Shown here one piece after another: positions 1 through 7,110 of a stretch of 18,235 nt of DNA. Each line of letters begins with the position of its first letter. Within the stretch, counting starts at the first letter, position 1. The position numbers and the translations under genes are program-made. The notes beneath the pieces were generated by a model that was not told where the DNA came from, did no database searches, and worked only from the letters and a program-made list of their open reading frames with translations. The DNA comes from Phycisphaerales bacterium (lineage in GTDB: Bacteria; Planctomycetota; Phycisphaerae; SM23-33), in the NCBI GenBank assembly GCA_003485185.1, contig DNAS01000199.1, positions 1 to 18,235 on the forward strand, written 5' to 3'.

Positions 1-740
1 ACCTTGTTGACGTTCTGCCCGCCGGGCCCGCCCGCGCGGGAGGTGTGTTCGAGGACGTCCTTTTCCCAGTTGATCTGGACCTCGACGTCCTGGGGTTCGG
101 GCAGGACCGCCACGGTGGCCGCGGAGGTGTGAATTCGCCCCTGCGCCTCGGTCTTGGGGACGCGCTGGACGCGATGCCCACCGCCTTCGTAGCCCAGGCG
201 GCTCCAGACGCCCTCGCCCTTGACGTTGACGATCACCTCGCGAAAGCCCCCCAGGTCGGTCGGGCTGGCCGAGAGAATCTCGAACTTCCACCCCCGGCCT
301 TCGGCGTAGTGGCGGTACATGTCCAGCAGGTCGGCGCAGAAGAGGGCGGCTTCCTCGCCGCCGGTGCCCGCGCGAATCTCCAGGATGACCGAGTCGATCT
401 CCTGGTCGTCGCCCATGACCAGCAACCCCTTGACGTGCTCGAGGGCCTGCTCGACCTGTCCGCGAAGCTCGTCCAGCTCCGCGCCGGCCAATTCGCGCAT
501 CTCGGCCTCGCTGGCGGGGTCGTCCAGAATCGCCTGGGCTTCCTCCCGCTGGCGCGCGAGCTGGCGATACCGGCGGTACGGTTCGACGATCGTCCCCAGC
601 CGGGCGTATTCCCGGGTCAGGGGCACGAACTTCCCCGGGTTGGACGCGACGGCGGGATCGTTCATCTGCTCGGTGATCTCGGCGTACCGGCGGTCCAATT
701 CGTCCAGCTTGGCGATCAGGATTTGGTTCTTGTCGGCCAT
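1..740 (-). CDS. prfA: Peptide chain release factor 1, 3'-truncated by window edge
   Basis: Class I release factor that reads UAA/UAG stop codons in the ribosomal A site and triggers peptidyl-tRNA hydrolysis. The visible 246 codons run from ATG at 740 (GAAAGAACGG upstream) to the left edge. The coiled N-terminal domain is followed by the RF1 core: EIRAGTGGEEA near residue 120, HRVQRVPKTEAQGRIHTSA, and the catalytic GGQ at residues 240-242 (E. coli RF1 has it at 233-235). The codon-recognition tripeptide is P-K-T, fitting RF1 (PxT) rather than RF2 (SPF). The GGQ context is SRAGGPGGQNVNK. About 110 C-terminal residues lie outside the window. It is downstream of rpmE on the same strand, a pairing seen in many bacteria, but a terminator hairpin separates them. 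Assignment is very secure. Confidence 0.97.
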   Translation of the reverse strand, partial: MADKNQILIAKLDELDRRYAEITEQMNDPAVASNPGKFVPLTREYARLGTIVEPYRRYRQLARQREEAQAILDDPASEAEMRELAGAELDELRGQVEQALEHVKGLLVMGDDQEIDSVILEIRAGTGGEEAALFCADLLDMYRHYAEGRGWKFEILSASPTDLGGFREVIVNVKGEGVWSRLGYEGGGHRVQRVPKTEAQGRIHTSAATVAVLPEPQDVEVQINWEKDVLEHTSRAGGPGGQNVNK

Positions 741-784
741 GCCGTTCTTTCGGGTCTCATCGAGCGGGCAGTCGGTGGCGACAC

Positions 785-821
785 AAAAACGCCGCGCTCC
801 GGCGGGCGGAGCGGCGGCGTT
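785..821 (-). terminator. Intrinsic terminator after rpmE
   Basis: On the minus strand a stem of about 13 bp with one bulge (788-800 pairing with 808-821, 7-nt loop) is followed directly by TTTTTG. It sits about 20 nt past the rpmE stop and 45 nt before prfA, so it should terminate or attenuate read-through from rpmE into prfA. Read from sequence only. Confidence 0.75.
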
Positions 822-839
822 CGGGGGATCGTCGGGTCG

Positions 840-1067
840 CTACTTCTTCTTTGCGCGGGTGAAATAGTCGCCGCCGAATTTCTGCTGGAACTTCTCGACG
901 CGACCGGTGGCGTCCACGAACTTCTGCTTGCCCGAGTAGAACGGGTGGCAGGAGCCGCAGATGTCCACGTGCAGTTCCTTGCAGAGGGTCGAACGGGTCG
1001 TGAACGTGTTTCCACACGCGCACTTGACGGTAATCTGCTCGTACTTGGGATGAACCTTCTCTCGCAT
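840..1067 (-). CDS. rpmE: 50S ribosomal protein L31, zinc-binding form
   Basis: Large-subunit ribosomal protein that contributes to the intersubunit bridge. With the ATG at 1067 it is 75 aa and has the complete zinc-ribbon cysteine set C16-x-C18 ... C37-x2-C40, the same positions as E. coli L31. This supports 1067 over the GTG at 1076. AAAGGTG lies 6 nt before this ATG. The HPFYSGKQKFVDATGRVEKFQQKF stretch is typical of the C+ paralogue, as opposed to the zinc-free form induced on zinc starvation. It is monocistronic by signals: its own promoter at 1107-1134 and a terminator at 785-821. prfA follows downstream. Confidence 0.97.
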   Translation of the reverse strand: MREKVHPKYEQITVKCACGNTFTTRSTLCKELHVDICGSCHPFYSGKQKFVDATGRVEKFQQKFGGDYFTRAKKK

Positions 1068-1106
1068 GATGCGCACCTTTGATTCAAAAGGAAAACCGAA
1101 TCGGCT

Positions 1107-1134
1107 ACTTTACCAGAGACCGGCGACGAATCAA
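1107..1134 (-). promoter_or_regulatory. Sigma-70-like promoter of rpmE
   Basis: On the minus strand, TTGATT (1129-1134), a 16-nt spacer, then TAAAGT (1107-1112). The predicted start lies about 33 nt before the rpmE ATG. Based on match to consensus only. Confidence 0.5.
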
Positions 1135-1148
1135 GGGGAAAAACGCCG

Positions 1149-1790
1149 CTAGGGGAGCAGGTCCGTCAGCAGACGGACGATCTCGGGGGCGTGCCGGGCC
1201 ATCAGGGCCAGCGGGGCGACGAGCCTGGCCATCGCGACCAGAAGCAAGGCGACGGCGGCCGGGTTCTGCTCGGACCGGTCCCTCGCCAGGATTTCCGCCA
1301 GGGCGTCGGCAAACCGCTGCTGAAACTGCCCGTCGGCGCCTTCCAGGCGAACCGTGACGTTGCGCAGAACCGGAAACGCACTCAGCCGAATTGTCCCCTC
1401 GCAGCCGACGATTCGAAACTCGGTTCCGCTGCCTTGGGTCTCCAGACCCATCCGCTGCAATGCCTGGCGAACGAGGCGGGCGCCTTCCTGGGCGGAAAGA
1501 TTGTAAATGACCCACTGGCCACGACTTGGGGACAGGATGAACGCGGCGGCAACCAGCGCCGCCACAGCCGCTGCCATGGAGAGAACCGACGTTCCGAAAA
1601 GCCCCAGAACCGGCAGCAAGGCCAAAGGCCCCATCGCCGCCAGAAGCAGGCAAAAATCGAGCCGGCCGGACAGTAATTGCGGGTGTCGGCGGGTATTCAG
1701 CAGGCCCAGGATGAGGAAATAGACCGCCACCGGCACCACGACGGTGGTGATTCTCAAAGATACCCCGAGATATTCGATTCCGATCGTCAT
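1149..1790 (-). CDS. Small hypothetical membrane protein
   Basis: A 213-aa protein with the start taken at ATG 1790; an in-frame GTG at 1817 is the alternative, and neither has a well-spaced Shine-Dalgarno. The N-terminal half holds three hydrophobic segments: around residues 9-28 (TTVVVPVAVYFLILGLL), around 43-65 and around 68-85. A soluble region follows, with SRGQWVIYNLSAQEGARLVRQAL and a predicted mixed alpha/beta segment. The C-terminal helix-rich end (ALLLVAMARLVAPLALMARHAPEIV) may be membrane-associated. I do not recognise the family. It lies 33 nt (6 nt if the GTG is used) after the DRR-repeat gene on the same strand, so the two may be co-transcribed. Function unknown. Confidence 0.75.
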   Translation of the reverse strand: MTIGIEYLGVSLRITTVVVPVAVYFLILGLLNTRRHPQLLSGRLDFCLLLAAMGPLALLPVLGLFGTSVLSMAAAVAALVAAAFILSPSRGQWVIYNLSAQEGARLVRQALQRMGLETQGSGTEFRIVGCEGTIRLSAFPVLRNVTVRLEGADGQFQQRFADALAEILARDRSEQNPAAVALLLVAMARLVAPLALMARHAPEIVRLLTDLLP

Positions 1791-1823
1791 ATCCCTGGTC
1801 GCGTCCCGCCTTGACACACCATT

Positions 1824-2150
1824 CTACTGTATATTCGACCGATCCGCCACCTTTCTGTACCCCAAAGCCTTGACAACATCCAAAACTTCGGTCCAGGTGG
1901 GGAAGGGGCGCTTGTTGACGGCCTTGTAGTCGTTGATGGCCTGGATGAACTCAAACTGCTCCGCCGTCATTTCGCCTTCTTCCGCGGCGCGGCGGTCGTC
2001 GCTGCGTCGGATTCCCGGGCCCCGACGACGATCCAGCCCGCTGCGGCGGTCTACCACACTGCGACGGTCTCCGGTGGCGCGGCGATCGCCTCCCGTGTCT
2101 CGGCGATCCTGGCCGGAATAGCCGGGCTGCGGAGCGGTATTCTTCGTCAT
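1824..2150 (-). CDS. DRR-repeat small protein, planctomycete-type hypothetical
   Basis: A 108-aa protein starting at ATG 2150, preceded by AAGGGAG at 7 nt. Residues 15-54 are an arginine/aspartate tandem array built on the unit DRR(x3-5): QDRR, GDRR, GDRR, VDRR, LDRR, DDRR. Residues 60-108 form a compact module (FEFIQAINDYKAVNKRPFPTWTEVLDVVKALGYRKV) that looks like a small helical or winged-helix domain. I recall similar modules in many small planctomycete proteins of unknown function. The basic/acidic array is probably disordered and could bind nucleic acid or a protein partner; this is inference. It lies upstream of the small membrane protein gene, likely in one transcript. Confidence 0.8.
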   Translation of the reverse strand: MTKNTAPQPGYSGQDRRDTGGDRRATGDRRSVVDRRSGLDRRRGPGIRRSDDRRAAEEGEMTAEQFEFIQAINDYKAVNKRPFPTWTEVLDVVKALGYRKVADRSNIQ

Positions 2151-2259
2151 GCGGCATCTCCCTTGGATCTGGAGCGACTCTTTCTTATCTATCGACCGGG
2201 CGGGAGAGAAAAATCGACCGATTCAATCTTTCCTTCCGTCAGGAATCCGGCAAACCAGG

Positions 2260-2691
2260 TCAAGGCTCTTCGTCCTCTTCCTCTTCTTCTTCCTCCTCGA
2301 GGAGCTCATCTTCCGATTCCTCGTCCTCGAATTCTTCCTCGAGTTCTTCGTCGAGATCGTCGTCTTCTTCCTCGAACTCAAACTCCTCGTCTTCCTCGTC
2401 GAGAAGTTCCTCTTCCTCATCGCCGGATTCGAATTCGTCGGAATCTTCGCATTCGGCGATGACCTCGCTGGCCTCGTCCAGCAGCGCCTCGGGCACCAGC
2501 ACGGGCACACCGCGGCTCATGCGTCTTCGCGGCGCGCCGCTGGCGTCCTCTTCGGTTCCAACCAGCGCGGGGATGTCGTGATCTTCCAGCAGTTCCCGGT
2601 ACTCCTCCGCCTCGGTGACATCGCGGGCGAACACCGCGGGGACAAAGTCCGAGTGCTCCTCGTGTTCCAGGCTGTCATCGTCTTCAGACAT
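2260..2691 (-). CDS. DUF2007-like protein with polyacidic tail
   Basis: A 143-aa protein; the start is ATG 2691 with GAGG 8 nt upstream. The frame is open further upstream but without coding character. Residues 17-78 (VPAVFARDVTEAEEYRELLEDHDIPALVG...GVPVLVPEALLDEASEVI) match the pattern of the DUF2007 'putative signal transducing protein' fold: a beta strand, an AEEYRELLE helix, IPALVG, and a VPVLVPEA strand. The last 64 residues are about 75% Asp/Glu with scattered Leu/Phe and end in a run of Glu. The tail is coded by a purine-rich, slippage-prone repeat. Polyacidic tails often mimic nucleic acid or bind basic partners; no function is assigned. No promoter or terminator for it is clear. Confidence 0.85.
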   Translation of the reverse strand: MSEDDDSLEHEEHSDFVPAVFARDVTEAEEYRELLEDHDIPALVGTEEDASGAPRRRMSRGVPVLVPEALLDEASEVIAECEDSDEFESGDEEEELLDEEDEEFEFEEEDDDLDEELEEEFEDEESEDELLEEEEEEEEDEEP

Positions 2692-2858
2692 GGCGGTCCT
2701 CGGTGAGAATGCGGTCCTTAGGCTCCCTATGATACCTGTTTCATATTTGTCCGCTCGCGGGAACATTTTCAACAGAAAAGCGGAAGGAAGTTGCACCCTC
2801 CGCCCCCGGCCCGCGCGGCTCGTTCGTGAAGTGCATCGGACGAACCGCCCGCTAAGCT

Positions 2859-2888
2859 TTGGACTTTTTCTCTCTTGGGGGGTATCGT
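2859..2888 (+). promoter_or_regulatory. Candidate promoter in the 2692-3002 divergent gap
   Basis: TTGGAC (2859-2864), an 18-nt spacer, then TATCGT (2883-2888), driving the lipoprotein gene at 3003 with a 5' UTR of about 107 nt. The rest of the 311-bp gap holds the minus-strand upstream region of the DUF2007-like gene, with a possible -10 (TATCAT) but no convincing -35. I see no gene in the gap. Confidence 0.4.
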
Positions 2889-3002
2889 AGGGAAAAGACT
2901 TCCCGGACGACGGTTTTATCGAGTCCCAATACCCCGTCAGGGGCGGTCTGGCGCCGGACATCGAAGGGATTTCGGCAGGCCGCTCAGGGAAGGGGGAGGA
3001 AG

Positions 3003-3809
3003 ATGAGAAAAACGTGGATTCCAGTATTGCTGGCTTGCGCCACCGCGGCGGGCGGGTGCGGCGCGTCCAACGCCCAGTTCCTCACCGAGGATCGCAAGTC
3101 CAACGGCCTGGTGATTATCCTGCCCGGCATCGAGGGCGAAAGCCGGTTCAACCACGATATCCGGCGCGGGCTGGTTTCCGCAGGTCTCTACCGGGCCATG
3201 CCCATCTATTCCTGGGGCCGGCCGATCCCCATCGCCGGTCCGCTGATCAACCAGATGGACATCATCGGAAACCGCCTGGCGGGAATCCGGATCGCGCGGA
3301 TGATCGAGCAGTACCAGGACGCCTACCCCGATAGACCGGTCTATCTGGTCGGGCACAGCGGCGGGGGCGGGGTGGCCGTGTTCGCCGCCGAGGCCCTCAA
3401 GGATGACCGCCAGGTCGACGGCCTGGTGCTTTTGTCGGCCAGCATCTCCAGCGGGTATGACCTGACCAAGGCCTTGGCCCACTGCCGGAACGGAATCGTA
3501 AACTTCTATACCAAGGCGGACGTGGCGTTCCTGATGATCGGCACGACGCTGGCGGGCAACGTGGATGGAATGCGAGGCCCTGCCGCCGGCGCGGTGGGTT
3601 TCTCCAAGTCGTTCCCCAAGCTCTACCAGGTGGAGCTGGCGGACTCGCAGGTGGAGGGCGACGCGCATTCCGCCGCCACGCATGCGGCCTTCGTGTCTAC
3701 CCACGTCGCGCCCTGGCTGACGGCGAACTGGCCGGCGGGCGCCTACGCAAGCCCCGCCCGCGGAGAGGCAAAAATTCTTGCCTCCGCTGCCGCCGTGCCG
3801 ATAAGATGA
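3003..3809 (+). CDS. Lipoprotein-like alpha/beta hydrolase
   Basis: 268 aa. The start is ATG 3003, chosen because GGGGGAGGA lies just upstream and a signal sequence follows immediately. Residues 1-19 form a lipoprotein-type signal (basic N-end, hydrophobic core, AGGC with C19 as likely lipidated Cys). The mature part has LVIILPGIEGESRF (oxyanion-hole strand, residues 36-49) and the nucleophile elbow GHSGGGG with S119. Candidate acid and base are D173 and H222, H227 or H234. It is an envelope-anchored serine hydrolase of unknown substrate. The short C-terminal tail after the catalytic His region (AKILASAAAVPIR) is low in family character. It is followed by the tRNA-Thr locus. Confidence 0.88.
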   Translation: MRKTWIPVLLACATAAGGCGASNAQFLTEDRKSNGLVIILPGIEGESRFNHDIRRGLVSAGLYRAMPIYSWGRPIPIAGPLINQMDIIGNRLAGIRIARMIEQYQDAYPDRPVYLVGHSGGGGVAVFAAEALKDDRQVDGLVLLSASISSGYDLTKALAHCRNGIVNFYTKADVAFLMIGTTLAGNVDGMRGPAAGAVGFSKSFPKLYQVELADSQVEGDAHSAATHAAFVSTHVAPWLTANWPAGAYASPARGEAKILASAAAVPIR

Positions 3810-3862
3810 TCGGCCCGCGCTTTCTCGGCGGGATGATGCCGACCTAGCTCAACGGTAGTTCC

Positions 3863-3914
3863 GTGGGCGACGAGTTTGCGGAGCCTGCAAGGCGAGGCAA
3901 ACTCGATCGGCCAC
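3863..3914. repeat. REP-like long imperfect palindrome
   Basis: GTGGGCGACGAGTTTGC at 3863-3879 pairs with GCAAACTCGATCGGCCAC at 3897-3914, with one inserted base and one mismatch. The inner part GGAGCCTGCAAGGCGAG has its own AGCC/GGCG-type complementarity. It fills the first half of the insert inside the tRNA direct repeat. Confidence 0.7.
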
Positions 3915-3919
3915 GAGAA

Positions 3920-3944
3920 TCCGCCGTAGCGAAGCGAAGGCGGA
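3920..3944. repeat. REP-like palindrome with TAGCGAAGCGAA core
   Basis: TCCGCC (3920-3925) and GGCGGA (3939-3944) flank GTAGCGAAGCGAA. The arm-GAAGCGAA-arm architecture resembles dispersed intergenic palindromes seen in many bacterial genomes and is shared with the element at 4059-4080. Confidence 0.65.
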
Positions 3945-3959
3945 AGCACAGAACAAGAT

Positions 3960-4031
3960 GCCGACCTAGCTCAACGGTAGAGCACGGCTTTCGTAAAGCC
4001 GGGGTTGAGGGTTCGAATCCCTTGGTCGGCT
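3960..4031 (+). tRNA. tRNA-Thr (anticodon CGT)
   Basis: A 72-nt cloverleaf with the discriminator base T4031 and no encoded CCA. The acceptor stem is GCCGACC/GGTCGGC (7 bp), the D stem GCTC/GAGC, and the anticodon stem CGGCT/AGCCG with loop TTCGTAA (anticodon CGT at 3994-3996, reading ACG). The variable loop is 5 nt. The T stem is GAGGG/CCCTT with loop TTCGAAT. Six T residues from 4031 follow the acceptor stem and may serve as its terminator. Confidence 0.96.
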
Positions 4032-4040
4032 TTTTTCATT

Positions 4041-4110
4041 TCGGATTTCGGAATGCTTGCCCTGAGCGAAGTCGAAGGGCGGATTGCGGATTGAAGAGGG
4101 GGGATTGGGG
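4041..4110. repeat. Degenerate CGGATT(T/G) heptamer tract
   Basis: Tandem or near-tandem copies of CGGATTT/CGGATTG occur at about 4042-4050, 4080-4086 and 4087-4093, with a GGATTGGGG variant near 4102. The tract is interrupted by the palindrome at 4059-4080. It occupies most of the 4032-4192 gap; I see no gene there. Confidence 0.6.
4059..4080. repeat. CCCTGAGCGAAGTCGAAGGG-type dispersed palindrome
   Basis: GCCCT (4059-4063) and AGGGC (4076-4080) flank GAGCGAAGTCGA. I recognise this as a short interspersed palindrome that recurs in intergenic DNA of many phyla, often next to heptamer tracts as here. Confidence 0.75.
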
Positions 4111-4192
4111 AATGAACGTCTTCCGTTTTCCTCTCGACGTTTTTTCTGGAACCGGCGATTTCGGGTGGAGTTTAATCTGTTCGAGGTGACCC

Positions 4193-7021
4193 GTGAGATA
4201 CTTCCTCTGCGCATGGATCGTCCTTCTGCCCGTGCTGGGTCGCGCCGAAACCCGCAGACTGCCCGTCACCGCCGACGTGGGCATTTGCGCCCACCCGAAG
4301 GAAACGGCGCTGAACACCGGCGGAAACGGGCGCGTCCGCGTCAAGGGCAACGAGCACTACTACCTCTTCGCGTTCGACACGCAACCGATCCGCGCCCTGC
4401 GCGTCACCGCCGCCACGCTGCACGTCAAGCTCGCGCAGGGGCATCTTCGCAAAGTGGCGTTCTGCACCGTCCCAGCCGCGTGGAAGGAAGGCTCCGCCGT
4501 CAACAAACCGCAGGAAGGCGCCGTCTGTTTCACGCACCTGGCGTATCCGAACGTTCCCTGGCCGTTGGAGGGACGCGCGGAAGGCCGGACCGGCGACCGC
4601 GCCGGCGGGACGATGATGGACGCCACGTTCAACTCGCCGCAGATGCGGTGGGAAACCTCGGACGTCAAGGCCGGTCGGGACGGCTGGCTGGAGATCGCCA
4701 TCGCCCCGGAACTCGTGCAGGCCTGCGCGCTGGGGCTTTCGCACGGGCTGGTGATGGCCGACGAGAAGGGCCAGACCCGCGAGAACCACGACATTTTCAC
4801 GCGCGAACAGGCGAACGCCCGGCCGTACCTGACCGTCGAGGGCGACCCGCAGCCCGCCAACGTCCCTTTGCCGAAGGTCGCGCATGTTGCCTTTGAGGCA
4901 TTTCCCCCGGCGGCCGATCTGGACAGCGGGGCGATTCGCGTGGGACTGGGCGGCTGGCGGGAACACTGCCTGGCGACGAAGGTGTCGATACTCAACGGTC
5001 CCGAACCGATCTGCCCCCCCGTGACCGTTTTTTCCGGGGACGAAGTGATTCTCCGGGGCCTGAAACCCGCCGGGCAATACACCGTGCAGGTGTCGTTCCG
5101 GACGGCGCATCCGAACGATTTCGGGCAGGTGGAGGTGGTGACGGCATCGGCGGCGATGGCTGTGCCCGTTGTGCCGGACCTCAAGCCGCCCAAGGCGATG
5201 CCTCGCGTCTACAGCAGCGCCGCGGGCTGGCGGGCGGAACTGCTGCCGGCATCGAGCGCGCCTTCCGCGGGTGGCCCGACGGGCGACCTTGCCGCGGACA
5301 TGCCAGTGCCCGTCTCGCCCCGCAACGCGTGGGCGGGAATGCAGGTCCTCCTCCTGCCGCCGGGCGGAAAGGCGACGGACGTTTCCCTGTCTCTGGACGA
5401 ATTGCGCGACGCCAGCGAGACCCGGTGGCTCACGCGGCTTCCGCTGAAGGAAATCCGCCTGTCCCGCGTGTGGCACGTGCCGGACAAGGCGGGCCGCTGG
5501 CATGCGGAGGTGTGCGTGCCGCTCCCGAACGGCGGGAAGTTCGACATCCCCTGGGCCGCCAACAAGGTTCCCGGCCAGGTGAATCAGGCGGTCTTCGTGG
5601 ACGTGTGGGTTCCGAAGGAGGCCCCGCCGGGGCTGTACGCCGGGACGCTTCGCGTCTGGGCCGGCGGCAAGGAGGTGCTGGCCGTCCCGCTTTCCTTGGA
5701 CGTGGCGAACGCGGCGCTGCCGGACGAGTTCCGCATCGTCGGCGACATGAACACGTATGGGTCGCCGGCCGGCGCGATGGGCGAGAGGGAATCCGACCCC
5801 GCGGCTTATCTGGAGATGGAGCGGAAGTACTACCGCCTGGCCCACGCGCACCGCATGACGCTCAACGTCCTGCCGTACTCCCAGAGCGGGCAGGTTCATT
5901 GGCGCGGCGCGCCGACGATCGCGCCCGACGGATCGCTCGACTGGCGGGAGTGGGACGAGCGCTACGGCCCGCTGCTGGCCGGCGAGGCGTTTTCCGCGAA
6001 GCACGGTTACGTCGGCCCGGGCAAGGACACGCCGATCTGCCACATGTATTTGCCTCTGCATGAGAACTGGCCCGCGCCGCTGGCGAAACACTTCAAGCCC
6101 TGGCCGCCACCGAAGGACTACCAGGCGTTCCTCCAGTGGTCCGCCGACCTTCCGGAGATCGAAGAGTGTCTGGATGGGCAACTGGGACCTTACGGATGGG
6201 CGTGGCGTGGCGCGCTGGTGAACTGCGTCTCGCACGCGCACAAGATCGCCGGGGGCGGGACACGGTTTCAGGTGTATCTCAACAACAAGTATTCCTTCCG
6301 CGAGAAAGGCGGGCGAGGCATCAGTCTCTGGCTGCTGGACGAACCGATGTTCGCCGACGACTTCCTCGCCCTTCGACACTTCGGAAAGCTCGTGCAGTCC
6401 ATGAGACAACTACATGTGCCAACGCCGGGAGAAGAGAAGGTGGCGTTCCGCATCGACATCTCCCGTCCGACGCACCAACGGAACTGGCTGGACGGAGTGG
6501 TGGACCTGAACGTCTGCGGCGGGCAGCTTTACGAGCAGCGGCGCCTCATCGAGCGACGGAAGCGTCTGTTCGGCGAGGAATACTGGGACTACCACATGCC
6601 GCCGTCGTTCGCGGGCGACAACCTCCCGTGGTCCGCCTGGCCGGTGCGGAGCTTCTGCTGGGGCGCCACCGGAACACTGCCTTGGCAGACCATCGGCTCC
6701 GACGGCGACCTTGGCCAAGCCGACGAGACCGCCCTGATGTATCCCGGTCGCAAGTTCGGGCTCGACGGGCCCGTCGCCAGCCTGCGGATGAAGGCCTGGC
6801 GCGACGGTTTGCAGGACGCCGAACTGCTGCGGATGCTCAAGGCCAAGCAAGGCTGGTACGACGTGCAGCTTCGCGCGTTCGTGGCGGCGGCGCTCAATCT
6901 GGACGGCGCGAAGGACGGCAGGGACCCCAGCCCCGACGCCGGGATCGTGACGTTCCGTGGCGTCACGGCCGGCAAAATCGACACGCTGCGCCGCCTGACG
7001 CTCCTGCTGCTGGAACCATAA
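4193..7021 (+). CDS. Secreted DUF4091/GH123-like glycoside hydrolase-related protein
   Basis: 942 aa. The start is GTG 4193 with GAGGTGA 5 nt upstream, followed at once by a signal peptide (about residues 1-19, ending GRAE). The N-terminal about 200 residues (TAATLHVKLAQGHLRKVAFCTVP..W..GSAVN) resemble a DNRLRE/CBM-like beta-sandwich. A fibronectin-like segment follows (about residues 270-325). The central beta domain (PPGLYAGTLRVWAGGKEVLAVPLSLDV near 480) and TIM-barrel-like region carry WLLDEPMF. The C-terminus (PVASLRMKAWRDGLQDAELLRML near 865) is the signature end of DUF4091 proteins, which include GH123-type N-acetylgalactosaminidases. A role in glycan degradation outside the cytoplasm is likely; the substrate is unknown and the catalytic Asp/Glu pair was not identified with certainty. 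It appears monocistronic, with converging ilvBN downstream. Confidence 0.85.
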   Translation: MRYFLCAWIVLLPVLGRAETRRLPVTADVGICAHPKETALNTGGNGRVRVKGNEHYYLFAFDTQPIRALRVTAATLHVKLAQGHLRKVAFCTVPAAWKEGSAVNKPQEGAVCFTHLAYPNVPWPLEGRAEGRTGDRAGGTMMDATFNSPQMRWETSDVKAGRDGWLEIAIAPELVQACALGLSHGLVMADEKGQTRENHDIFTREQANARPYLTVEGDPQPANVPLPKVAHVAFEAFPPAADLDSGAIRVGLGGWREHCLATKVSILNGPEPICPPVTVFSGDEVILRGLKPAGQYTVQVSFRTAHPNDFGQVEVVTASAAMAVPVVPDLKPPKAMPRVYSSAAGWRAELLPASSAPSAGGPTGDLAADMPVPVSPRNAWAGMQVLLLPPGGKATDVSLSLDELRDASETRWLTRLPLKEIRLSRVWHVPDKAGRWHAEVCVPLPNGGKFDIPWAANKVPGQVNQAVFVDVWVPKEAPPGLYAGTLRVWAGGKEVLAVPLSLDVANAALPDEFRIVGDMNTYGSPAGAMGERESDPAAYLEMERKYYRLAHAHRMTLNVLPYSQSGQVHWRGAPTIAPDGSLDWREWDERYGPLLAGEAFSAKHGYVGPGKDTPICHMYLPLHENWPAPLAKHFKPWPPPKDYQAFLQWSADLPEIEECLDGQLGPYGWAWRGALVNCVSHAHKIAGGGTRFQVYLNNKYSFREKGGRGISLWLLDEPMFADDFLALRHFGKLVQSMRQLHVPTPGEEKVAFRIDISRPTHQRNWLDGVVDLNVCGGQLYEQRRLIERRKRLFGEEYWDYHMPPSFAGDNLPWSAWPVRSFCWGATGTLPWQTIGSDGDLGQADETALMYPGRKFGLDGPVASLRMKAWRDGLQDAELLRMLKAKQGWYDVQLRAFVAAALNLDGAKDGRDPSPDAGIVTFRGVTAGKIDTLRRLTLLLLEP

Positions 7022-7048
7022 AAAATCCCCGGGACGAAATCCCGGGGA
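7021..7048 (-). terminator. Intrinsic terminator of ilvBN
   Basis: On the minus strand, TCCCCGGG (7041-7048) pairs perfectly with its complement at 7026-7033 across a 7-nt loop, followed by ATTTTT. The hairpin lies about 63 nt after the ilvN stop. The T-tract is the complement of the last base and flank of the opposing GH-like gene, so it is shared DNA. On the plus strand the hairpin lacks a T-tract. Confidence 0.85.
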
Positions 7049-7110
7049 GGGTACAGTTGCGGCTTGTCTGTGTACCGGTTCGGAAACGACGCCGACGGCG
7101 AATGTCTTCG

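Larger units (their letters stand above)
3835..3980 (+). repeat. 24-bp direct repeat duplicating the tRNA-Thr 5' end
   Basis: The 24 bases at 3835-3858 are identical to those at 3957-3980. They comprise three flanking bases plus the acceptor 5' strand and D-arm start of tRNA-Thr. The copies bracket a 98-bp, palindrome-rich insert (3859-3956). Only the right copy continues into a full tRNA. This looks like an insertion with a target duplication that preserved the tRNA gene, or a partial tandem duplication. Confidence 0.9.

Noticed and set aside
1824..2150. A CRISPR-like or tandem DNA repeat suggested by the recurring GACCGCC/CGGCGGTC pattern
   Set aside because: The repeats are degenerate DRR codons in a coding gene with variable spacing; no spacer-repeat regularity exists.
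2692..3002. A coding region in the gap, because the lipoprotein frame is open from 2859
   Set aside because: The upstream part lacks a start signal, and the signal peptide and strong ribosome binding site at 3003 set the start.
3838..3858. A second tRNA-Thr gene
   Set aside because: Only the acceptor 5' strand and part of the D arm are present; there is no anticodon or T arm, so it is a fragment.
4172..6409. A 745-codon open frame on the minus strand opposite the GH-like gene
   Set aside because: The composition is that of a complementary-strand shadow and there is no start signal; the plus-strand product has a signal peptide and DUF4091 features.
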